From: Mesorhizobium sp. B2-7-2
Lineage (GTDB): Bacteria > Pseudomonadota > Alphaproteobacteria > Rhizobiales > Rhizobiaceae
DNA length: 64,000 nt
Assembly: GCF_006440775.1 (NCBI RefSeq)
Contig: NZ_VFTZ01000003.1
Location: forward strand, 310,001 to 374,000
Direction of reading: 5' to 3'
Below, piece by piece: positions 48,701 to 54,251 of this stretch (positions within the stretch are counted from its first letter, which is position 1; every line of letters starts with the position of its first letter). The notes under the pieces are model-generated. The model made no database searches. It saw only the letters and a program-made list of their open reading frames with translations, and had not been told where the DNA came from. A program made the translations under genes and the position numbers.

Positions 48701-51394
48701 GGCATCGCCGGCGCCCGTATTGGTCAGCGTCGCCGCGCCGTTCGCGTCAGAGACGACCTGGTCGTGCTGGACATTGTCGCCGGTGACGTTGACCGGGACG
48801 CCGCCGAGCGAGAAGGTGCGGCCGTTGCCGAAGGAGGCCATCGTCTGGCCGGCATCGAGCGTGAAGCCGCCAGCGGCGTCGATCGGCGTGTTGGCGGCGT
48901 CGTTGACCAGCACGAAGATGGCCTGGCCGTCATGGTTGTTGTCGGCGTCGGTGATGGATGCCAGGTTCGAAATCGAAGAGCCGTCGCCGGAGCCGTTCGC
49001 GCCGACGAAGAACAGATGCTGTTGGTCGAAGAGCTGACCGCCGCTGAAGGTTGTCGTGCCGAAGGCATAGGTGCCGAGCGTCTGGTTCAGGCCGCGCGCG
49101 TCGAGCGAGGCGGCTTGTCCCGCGATCGAGCCGCCGCCGAAAGTGAAGTTGGCGTTGGCCGAATTGGCCAGCGAGCCGGAAATGCCGAGGCGAACGCCGG
49201 TATCGACGCCCGAGATGCTGCCGCCATTGGTGAAGGTGATCGTTCCACCGGTCGTGCCGGCGAGATCGATGCCGATGGTGTTGGCGGCGTTGGTGCCGGT
49301 GAGCTTGAGCGACTGCGCGGTGAAATTGGTCTGGCTGTAGGAGAAGTCGATGCCGGTGCCGATGCCGAGTCCGGAAATTACGATGTTGCCGGCGACCACC
49401 GCGGCATTGACACCATTGAACCTTATGGCGTCGTCGTGGACATTGGTGATGTCGATGTCGCCGAAGCGGATCGTCGCCGGCGAATCGGCGATCACGATGC
49501 CCGCCGAGGCCGTGTTCGAGATGGTCGTGGCGCCATTGACCGTGAAGCTGCCCGACAGGTTGTAGAGCACGACGCCGGACGTGCCGCCGTCCTGGGTGAT
49601 GGAATCCAGCACGACATGGGCAGTGATCGGGTCGATGAAGACGGCGGTGCCGCCATTGCCCGAAATGGTGCCGCCGGTGGTGGTGAAGCTGCCGCCGCTC
49701 GACGTGCCTTGCACGGTTATGCCGCGATCGGTGTTGTCCAACGCATTGACGGTGGCGAAGGTGTAGGTGCCATGCCCCGTGACATCGAGGCCGTCGTCGC
49801 CATTGTTCTGAAGCAGCGTCGTGCCGGTGAAATTATAGGTGCCGTCGCCTTCTATATGCAGGCCGTCGAGGCCGTTGTTCCGCGACGTGAAGTTCGAGGC
49901 GCTGACATTGGTCGAGTCACCGGTGAAGTCGGCACCGCTGCCGCCGGCGCCGTCTACCGTGACGTCAGTCAGCTTCGTGCCGGTGACGTTGTTGCCGAAG
50001 ATGCCGTCGTCGCCGCCGGTGATGGTGATGCCGCTCAATGTGTTGTTGTTGGCAAGCGAGATGACCGGGTTGGCGGCGTTGGTGCCCTGGATCGTGCCGT
50101 TGCTGCCGCCGAAATTGTAAGTGCCGACGCTGCCGTTGGCGAGTTTGGCCTGGACGCTGCCGCCACCGCTGATGACGATCTGGCCATCGGTAAGCGTTAC
50201 GCCGGCGGTGGTGATGTTGCCTTTGCCGCCTAGGGCTACGACGATGCCATTCGCCCCGGCGCCCGCAACCGCGTTGTCGAGCGTCGTCGGGTCGCCGATC
50301 GTGCCAAGGCCGAGGGAATCGTTATCGCCGTTGGCGAAGAAGAATTTGCCGAAGGCGGCGTTGGTGGCGGCGTTGATCGCCACGCGCGTCGTCGTGCCGG
50401 CGACCTTGTCCTGGTTCTCCAGCCTAACGCCGATGTCGCCGCGCACGCGCTCGTTGAGCCGCTTGCGCAAGCCGGGGCTCACCATCGAGACGAGGTCCGC
50501 CGCATCGTCGGCGGAAGCGCTCTTGCCGGGCACGTTGAAAGGCACCGTCAGCCGGATGCTGCCGGCGAACTGGGTATTGTCGCGATTGTCGTTGCGCACC
50601 TCACCGGCGAAGGTCAGCGACGTGGCGGTGCCGATGACATCGCCGATCGTGTATTCGATGCCCGCCTTGGCGCCGGTGATCGAGTGGTCGTCGCCGTCCG
50701 GATCGGCGAAATGATAGGCGCCGATATCGAAGCGCAGCGACTGGTTTTCCGGCAGGTCGATCGGCGCCTGGACGCCGACCTCGCCCTCGATGCCCCAGGC
50801 GGCATAGGTGCGACGGTCGATCGCCGAGATTTCTTCCAGCAGCTGGTTGCCGACCAGCGACAGCGTCGAATCGATGCCGTTCGAGCCGCGATCCTTGCTG
50901 GTCGGCAGATAGACATTGACATGCGCGTCGTATTTCGAGGTGATCGCCTCGAGCCCGAGCGTGGTGGCGACGAACTGGTGGCTGTTGTCGTTCTGGATGT
51001 TGAGATAGGCGTAGCCGCCGATCATCAGATCGGGATTGACGATGCGGCGAATGCCAAGGCCCACGTCCTGGCCGAAACCATCGTCGAAATCATATTTCGA
51101 GCGGACATCCAGGAACAGGACGGATTCGAGGTTCTGCTTGACCGGAAGGAAGCCTTCGAGCGCGGAGTAGCCACTGTTACTGTCGGCGCCGATGATGGCG
51201 CGGATCTGCGGTTGCCACAGGCCGGCATCCTGGGCATGCGCGGCAAGGCCCGACAGGGCGAGGGCGACGGTCGTCAGCGCGGAGCTGCGCAGCAAAATAC
51301 CCGACCGACGGGATGCAGCCAACGCTCCGCCGTGCTGCTTGTGGCGCCCTGCAGTCTCCCCCCGACGTTCAGTCAGCCCTTTGCGCGAACGCAT
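39710..51394 (-). CDS. Giant inverse-autotransporter-like adhesin with beta-helix passenger (3,894 residues)
   Basis: The protein has an extended signal peptide (1-54, ending AAHAQ) and an N-terminal region (about 62-287) like the intimin/invasin inverse-autotransporter barrel: IIGADSNSGYSALEGFLPVK, VGLGIRRIVNPDLMIGGYAY and KYDAHVNVYLPTS. After a linker (VSPGLRKRLNERVRGDIG), residues from about 331 to the end are Gly/Thr/Ser/Asn-rich right-handed beta-helix repeats (GITITGGDDGIFGNNVTG, TATFNNFDITGAATGI). A spacer with (F/Y)FVG...GDGSS followed by LVNDG recurs near residues 793, 1271 and 2886, with a diverged copy near 2055. No C-terminal barrel is visible. The barrel would sit in the outer membrane and expose the passenger for adhesion or biofilm. 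Exact start is uncertain. Confidence 0.85.
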   Translation of the reverse strand: MRSRKGLTERRGETAGRHKQHGGALAASRRSGILLRSSALTTVALALSGLAAHAQDAGLWQPQIRAIIGADSNSGYSALEGFLPVKQNLESVLFLDVRSKYDFDDGFGQDVGLGIRRIVNPDLMIGGYAYLNIQNDNSHQFVATTLGLEAITSKYDAHVNVYLPTSKDRGSNGIDSTLSLVGNQLLEEISAIDRRTYAAWGIEGEVGVQAPIDLPENQSLRFDIGAYHFADPDGDDHSITGAKAGIEYTIGDVIGTATSLTFAGEVRNDNRDNTQFAGSIRLTVPFNVPGKSASADDAADLVSMVSPGLRKRLNERVRGDIGVRLENQDKVAGTTTRVAINAATNAAFGKFFFANGDNDSLGLGTIGDPTTLDNAVAGAGANGIVVALGGKGNITTAGVTLTDGQIVISGGGSVQAKLANGSVGTYNFGGSNGTIQGTNAANPVISLANNNTLSGITITGGDDGIFGNNVTGTKLTDVTVDGAGGSGADFTGDSTNVSASNFTSRNNGLDGLHIEGDGTYNFTGTTLLQNNGDDGLDVTGHGTYTFATVNALDNTDRGITVQGTSSGGSFTTTGGTISGNGGTAVFIDPITAHVVLDSITQDGGTSGVVLYNLSGSFTVNGATTISNTASAGIVIADSPATIRFGDIDITNVHDDAIRFNGVNAAVVAGNIVISGLGIGTGIDFSYSQTNFTAQSLKLTGTNAANTIGIDLAGTTGGTITFTNGGSISGVDTGVRLGISGSLANSANANFTFGGGSIAGQAASLDARGLNQTLGTYAFGTTTFSGGQLFDQQHLFFVGANGSGDGSSISNLASITDADNNHDGQAIFVLVNDAANTPIDAAGGFTLDAGQTMASFGNGRTFSLGGVPVNVTGDNVQHDQVVSDANGAATLTNTGAGDAVTVASNTSLLDFNIAGVANGNGIHGTNVTGVTLAGMSVSGASLAGVRFDGTSGISASNIGSTGNTGAGLALANGNFTFTGTTTVANNGGTGLSIVGTGAYAFDTVNAQNNRIGVDVVSSPGTSTLSIADGTVSGNMINGLRAANIGLDVTLSSLSHTGTDPGSTGLSLGAVTGSFNVTGTTTISNVASGIVVGGSSATVGFGGKVTVNNATTQAIGLIGNSGAVTFGDVAIDNPSQNGINVIGANGTIAFGNIDITNLQTGKTGLSMSGTSTFTAATLDISGGGTSTGIDLSGTTGGSVIIGSGVISAGTGVQMGTNGAAGVSAKTAFSFGTAGGASITGTDASLDMRGLMAGSGSYAFDDTALIGPQLFDTANIVFVGDSNTGAGNGSSVNDLISAALADDLGAPSNTIFVLVNNGSVINTDADGFTLAAGQSLVSFANGATVDLGAPPANVTGTNVVSGATQADPFGNGGATLINSGGSAIDLANGNLVQNLSVSNAGSGSTIDGAGISSLTVNGVTVTSAVTAFDLTGASGAIGVTNLIVQSAQTGIKLNSSGATTSFTNTTIGGVAGTALAISAYSGTATFNNFDITGAATGINIGGGTAGTLIFDNLSSIAGTAGDAFVVSASTPNVTYNGTINKTGSGRAVTISGLTSGSVTFAGKITANVTGSGNAIDLGGNAGGTINFTGGLDLTTDGSFAFSAVNGGTLNVTGTNTIATGGGVTEKGIQLGGASGLVIGSSGVTFDSVKVDGSGATDVSGIVISNTSGGNVSFGAVDISRASTDAIRLTNVASGTYTFNGTTTVATAGGTVPGFAVQNSGATVSVDNLVTTGVNGDDVNLTGNTGTISIGGTITNSGTGNGVVVSGGSAAITVSANVSSSAGAPGTAVKIDGTTGGSVAFTGSVTSTGTGNLFDIGSTTAPTGGAISFSGSTLSATGGGGAVIGGLGGTATFHAMTALSITNAAGSGLSVSNVASGAIAGFGNVTVSGAGGNGIEIGSNAGLVTFSGTTTVAMGSATNTAGIDFSGTNANVLLGTTTISNVGANQTGIDFSGSSTAAGFGVTSITGTGDLTSRGIDLSSTTGNKVITFLQGSSIADVGIGVDLSSGQTTATSADATFTFGDGDSTDGLESSISVATNGYTVNTVGLDPTLGDYDFDDVFFTGNANLGSAAGAVTLVSQSGGFINAGTTGNLSMGVSTISLAAADALTGTQNFAFVGPIDLGASAFTLDSGQTITGFGNGNVVSIGTIQPVNVHGSLGATGGNITGDETVVTGTGDFMHLLGDNAVRHTTFDFSGASGSAFLIDQSASGFSNASGIIIEGVTISNVAAGQTAIKVAGLTGNLSVINNDIGVAGTLLDVNGGSGAIQVSRGILPNSATSGTLVGGGINIANRTGGAVTFTDQVTIAGGNGVSISGGTAGGAVNFNGGLDIATSADTGLDFSGLNLLTVAAAGSTTINATGQTALSLQGAIGAGGVHFDSITSTNAAGQGVLISGASGGSVDLDAVNVTASGGAGIEVLNSNGTYTFGNTTIDNSASAGRGVNIENAASTTTVTFDGALGITTSTGTGLRVSSSAAPAATIVNVTGAGTRSVSTSNGTAVDIASATLNGGFTSVSASFSGTANGINLQQVAGSLDLGTGTLTNTGSGAAFNIGSVTDQSGGSATVSYAGAIASNGSGAAVSIQELTGGSVTLSGNLTDGFAAGGGHIAIFGINNGTAATVTFSGASKQIRSGTNTAVSLAGLSNGTVNFTNGGLAITTTSGNGFRAFTGGTVNVAGSGNTITTTSAGRGIDLSNVTVGSLGLNFSTVSANGPVAGISLASVGSSGGGAIAIGTANLQNVTTRGVDVTGTLGAALSFNDLDISLSNNNAVGFSLNGATINAAITANDFDVTNATGAGTSIGVDLRGATGGQTVRLGDANAAGNSSSITGVNTGVFLNSTTNLNFTYGDGESATDQSSTISANVGIDSSSAPVAGNYNFQDVNFQASPGLGFGIGRIYFVGASATGDGSGKDQSNLATLSTAEAAAVANDVIVLVNDGGTITAASTNADNTLNLAAGEQLRGFANGNIDLALTVPSTIQLASNNISIIDQTPNGAATLTTSAGNNTITLGASGNIIDGFILDGGGRGIKDNGAGASGTTISHMTIRNFTIAGIEITPSTSTTIDNVAFSGNATDVVLNALNSTITNVTSTGATGIAFDLRNTTGTTTLTNLNITTAATGTGIAFGGASGPGGTINGTNVDISGGSGITVTGGNAAIVFDNASSIAAGGSGTAASITNRAGGSFTFAGAVTANGAASGIVISGATAASNVSFNGTVDLGTGTPMTGTAVSINNNGQSSTINFANIDIASSGTTGFSAANGGTVNVATGTVSSTGAQAINLNGVATTTGINFTSTTSTGGSNNVSLTNVTGAGAVNLGAGTLSGASGTAFLVSGGSNTISYSGTIAKTSAGNVVSISSHTGGTATFGGTISATVSSGGIALSNNTGATINFTNTLTINTSSSNGTGFTATGGGTISATGLGSTINSGQATALNVANTNIGSGNLIFQSISSNGGSANGIILDTTGSSGGLHVTGTGSAGSGGTIANKTGADGSTTQGTGIYLNNTSGAQFAWMQMNDFQNYGILGNNVTGFSLDHVVINGSNGTNVSGVGEGDVYFTGLKGSATVSNSTFTGAALDAFHVFNNNGETLNRITITGSTFATDAAAGNQSGDALVFQATNGVFNATVQSSTFTSARGDLFQLDLHGNVQSDLVFGGATAGLGNTLSNNNQNIVSGGGGVTISSGGTGDAANLTFNIAHNTMRDALGAALGISTGSGAGSFNGTIDSNTIGVAGVANSGSAQGSGIGFVTDGGANSSVTITNNAVFQYGGASAGIMVQTGDHVDGGNAQLTAVIQGNTVSNPATAFGQNGILVVAGTISGDAQTLALTLGGPGALANNVAGSNGGGGATDIRVRQRFDTTIGLHAGAGNNYSGGPTDTAAVISFIQSFNTGTVSVGTGTSGGYFSAP

Positions 51395-51446
51395 ATACCC
51401 GTCCCGGCCGCCGCCATGCTCTTCCGCTGGAATACCAGATACTATT

Positions 51447-51464
51447 GTATTGCATGGTATTGCA
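51447..51464. promoter_or_regulatory. Helically phased direct repeat in adhesin/IalB divergent region
   Basis: GTATTGCA occurs twice (51447-51454 and 51457-51464), start to start exactly 10 bp apart, one helical turn. It lies 53 bp upstream of the giant adhesin start and 147 bp upstream of the IalB start, in a 216-bp divergent gap that is richer in A/T than the genes. Such spacing suits a regulator binding one face of the DNA. Confidence 0.4.
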
Positions 51465-51610
51465 CCGCAATTAACGGTTGAGGTACCGTATTAACATAGA
51501 ATTTGGAGTCCTGTGGTAGTAGAGCAACACCGATTTTTTCTCCAACGACTCGGACTCACTAAGCCGGCTACAGGCGCCGAAGTTGTAATGCGAGAATTGG
51601 AGCTATATTA

Positions 51611-52147
51611 GTGAATTTTAATGTACAGAGGCGATCAGGATATTTGGCCGCCGGCCTCAGCGCGGTTTTGTTGCTGACAGGTCCTGCCATGGCTGAAGAT
51701 GCCAAGCCCGCCGAGCCGACGCCGGCCGACGCCAATCCCTGGGTGGTCAACTGCTCCTCAGGGTCGACCGGAACGGAGCTGCAATGCCAGGTCTCGCAGA
51801 ATCTTACCGAAGCCAAGACCGGCCAGCGGGTGCTGACCGTGACCGTGCGCGGTCAGCAGAACGCCGCCGGGTTTGCCATGCTGCTTGCCCTGCCGCACGG
51901 GCTGTTCCTGCCTTCGGGCGCCTCGTACCAGATCGACAGCGGCAAGAAGGCAACCGTGGCCATCCAGACCAGTGACCAGAACGGCGCCTATGCCGCGGTG
52001 CCGCTGGCGCCCGAGCTGGTCAAGGCGATGCGTTCTGGGACGACCCTGAACATCGGCATGGAATCGGTGACGCGCAAACCGGTGACCATTCCGGTTTCGC
52101 TGAAAGGCTTCGGCGCAGCGATCGACAAGCTCGAAGCGACCAAATAG
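51611..52147 (+). CDS. Invasion-associated locus B (IalB) family protein
   Basis: The 178-residue protein starts at GTG with GGAG about 10 bases upstream. A signal peptide (YLAAGLSAVLLLTGPAMAED, cleavage near residue 28) sends it to the periplasm. The IalB domain shows NPWVVNCSSG with a Cys, LQCQVSQNL with a second Cys that may form a disulfide, GFAMLLALPHGLFLPSGASY and KATVAIQTSDQNGAYAAVPL. In Bartonella IalB is linked to host-cell invasion, but rhizobial relatives are of unknown role. Its divergent position next to the giant adhesin suggests shared regulation. Confidence 0.88.
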   Translation: MNFNVQRRSGYLAAGLSAVLLLTGPAMAEDAKPAEPTPADANPWVVNCSSGSTGTELQCQVSQNLTEAKTGQRVLTVTVRGQQNAAGFAMLLALPHGLFLPSGASYQIDSGKKATVAIQTSDQNGAYAAVPLAPELVKAMRSGTTLNIGMESVTRKPVTIPVSLKGFGAAIDKLEATK

Positions 52148-52516
52148 GGCACTGTAAATTGCTCAGTCGCAAGATCGAACCCGGCTGGAAGCTATACGAA
52201 AACAGCCCCGCACCTCGCTGTCATCAATATGCTGGCAGATAGCTTTGCGAACAGGCCAGCAGCTTAGTCGGTCCAGACACCAAATCGCGGTCGCAGAGCC
52301 GAATTCGACCGGCAGATCGTCAGGGCCGGATGCAAAGCCGGCTCCTCATCACGCCGCCTGACTGTGAAGTTCCGCTTCATAGCCCATTGACGTTATCGCC
52401 AATAGTCGATCGCGGGCAGCGGCCTTAGATCTGGCGGGCAAGTCTGGACGCACGCCGCAATTCGGCAGTGCGGCGCCATCGAGGCCCAGATACGCGATGT
52501 TCAGGAGAGCGACACC
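52148..52516. other. Non-coding gap
   Basis: No gene is supported between the IalB gene and the alpha/beta hydrolase. Open frames in it are short and without recognisable domains. The last 20 bases (AGGAGAGCGACACC before the ATG at 52517) hold the ribosome site of the hydrolase. No hairpin with a T-run was seen after IalB. Confidence 0.5.
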
Positions 52517-53623
52517 ATGCGAGATGCGACATTTTCCCGACGCGACGTCCTTTGGACCGGTGCGCTCACCATCGGGGCCGCTTTCGCCGGGCCCCTTGGA
52601 CTCGCCGCCGCGGAACGCGGCCGAGGCCCGGAGCCGGCGTCCTGGGTGGATTCGGCGACACCCGAGGTGACGCATCGCATGATCGAGACGAACGGCATCC
52701 GCTTGCATGTAGCAGAACAGGGTGAAGGTCCGCTCGTCATCCTCTGTCATGGCTTTCCCGAATGCTGGTATTCCTGGCGCCATCAGCTTGGCGCGCTGGC
52801 GAAGGCCGGGTTTCGCGCCGTGGCGCCCGACTTGCGCGGCTATGGGCGGAGCGATCGTCCGGAGGAGCTCGAGAAATATACGATCCTCCATGACATCGGC
52901 GACATGGTGGGCCTCGTCGACGCTCTGGATGCCAAACAAGCCGTGATCGCCGGCCATGACATCGGCGCCGCGATCGCCTGGCAAACGGCGCTTCTGCGTC
53001 CCGACCGCTTCCGCGCCGTGATCGCGTTCAGCCCGCCGTTCCGCTCGCGGGGATTCGGCGACGCCGGGCCGCCGACGACGCTGATGCCGCGAACCGAGGA
53101 TGCCCTGTTTTACCAGCTCTACTTCCAGAGCCCGGAGGCCGAGGCGGCACTCGGTCGCGATCTTCGTCGCACCTTCTGCTCCATGTTCTACTCGCTTTCG
53201 GGCGACAGCCCGCCATCGGCCAACGCCGGGGGATTCGCCGCGGGGATGGTTCCTCGGAACGGGGACTTCCTCACCAATCCGGCGTCCCTGCCTTCCTGGA
53301 TCGGCGAATCCGACATCGACGTTTATGTCGAGACGTTCGCGCGGAGCGGATTCCGCGGCGCCCTGAACTGGTGGCGCAACATCGACCGCAGCTGGGAACT
53401 CATGGCCGCCTTCGGCAAGGCCGAGGTCGCCGTTCCAGCGCTCTACATCGCGGGCGACCGCGATATCATCCTTGACGTGTTTCGACCAATCATCGCCAAG
53501 CAATCGGCGCTGGTTCCCAAGATACGGCCGGCGATCATCCTGCCGGGTTGCGGCCATTGGACCCAGCAGGAACGTGCACCGGAGGTGAACTCGGCGATGA
53601 TCGACTTTCTTCGCAGCCTATAG
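52517..53623 (+). CDS. Alpha/beta hydrolase, epoxide-hydrolase-like, with Tat signal
   Basis: The 368-residue enzyme begins with a twin-arginine signal (FSRRDVLWTGALTIGAAFAG), so it is exported folded. The fold is that of soluble epoxide hydrolases: the oxyanion motif HGFPE (78-82) with WYSWRHQ after it, the nucleophile D148 in AGHDIGAAIAW, an acidic residue in AGDRD (314-316) and the catalytic H347 in GCGHWTQQE. Haloalkane dehalogenases share the Asp nucleophile, but HGFPE with the YSWRHQ stretch favours an epoxide hydrolase. It is followed 76 bp later by a small membrane protein, possibly in the same transcript. Confidence 0.87.
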   Translation: MRDATFSRRDVLWTGALTIGAAFAGPLGLAAAERGRGPEPASWVDSATPEVTHRMIETNGIRLHVAEQGEGPLVILCHGFPECWYSWRHQLGALAKAGFRAVAPDLRGYGRSDRPEELEKYTILHDIGDMVGLVDALDAKQAVIAGHDIGAAIAWQTALLRPDRFRAVIAFSPPFRSRGFGDAGPPTTLMPRTEDALFYQLYFQSPEAEAALGRDLRRTFCSMFYSLSGDSPPSANAGGFAAGMVPRNGDFLTNPASLPSWIGESDIDVYVETFARSGFRGALNWWRNIDRSWELMAAFGKAEVAVPALYIAGDRDIILDVFRPIIAKQSALVPKIRPAIILPGCGHWTQQERAPEVNSAMIDFLRSL

Positions 53624-53699
53624 CCGAGGAAAGGTCGGCTCGGCATGCCGCGGTGTTCGGGCCGCGGTCTCGTGAACGAAACCCAACGAGGGAGCTCGC

Positions 53700-54239
53700 A
53701 TGTCGCCGCAAATCGTGTTCCTGACCCATCTCATCTTGGGTTATATCCCGTGGCTGCTTTGCTTCGGCGCATATATATGGCCGAGGCTCAGGGCGATGGA
53801 TCATTTCGATGCGCAACGGGCCATCGCGGCCCTGCACAGCTTGCGCCTCTTCGGGCTCGCCTTCCTCCTTCCTGGCGTGGTTGGCCCCAATCTGCCTGAC
53901 GGCTTCGCCACCTTCGCAGCCTATGGCAACTTCGCAACCGGGGCGCTGGCCTTGCTGGCGCTGCTCACGATCAGGGTGCGACCGTTGTTTTGGCTGCTCG
54001 TCATCGCCTTCAATCTCGTCGGGGTGGCGGACATCGCCGTCGATTTTTATGACGCGGTCCGGGTCGATCTTCCTGCAGTCGCTGGCGAACTCGGCGCCAT
54101 GTACGCATTCCCGGTCATCTACATGCCGTTGCAGATGATCACGCACTTGGCCGCTTTCTACCTGCTTGTGCGTTCTCGGTCGAACGCCGTTTCCTCTTTC
54201 GTCGGCGATGCGCCCGCATCACCGGCCCGGAGGAACTAA
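53700..54239 (+). CDS. Hypothetical integral membrane protein
   Basis: The 179-residue protein follows a good ribosome site (GAGGGAGCTCGC before ATG). It has about five hydrophobic segments: HLILGYIPWLLCFGAYIW, LFGLAFLLPGVVGP, FATGALALLALLTI, LFWLLVIAFNLVGVADIAV and FPVIYMPLQMITHLAAFYLL. I do not recognise the family. It may be transcribed with the alpha/beta hydrolase upstream. It ends 12 bp before the end of the convergent dimethylformamidase-like gene. Confidence 0.75.
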   Translation: MSPQIVFLTHLILGYIPWLLCFGAYIWPRLRAMDHFDAQRAIAALHSLRLFGLAFLLPGVVGPNLPDGFATFAAYGNFATGALALLALLTIRVRPLFWLLVIAFNLVGVADIAVDFYDAVRVDLPAVAGELGAMYAFPVIYMPLQMITHLAAFYLLVRSRSNAVSSFVGDAPASPARRN

Positions 54240-54251
54240 AAGGCCATGGCG

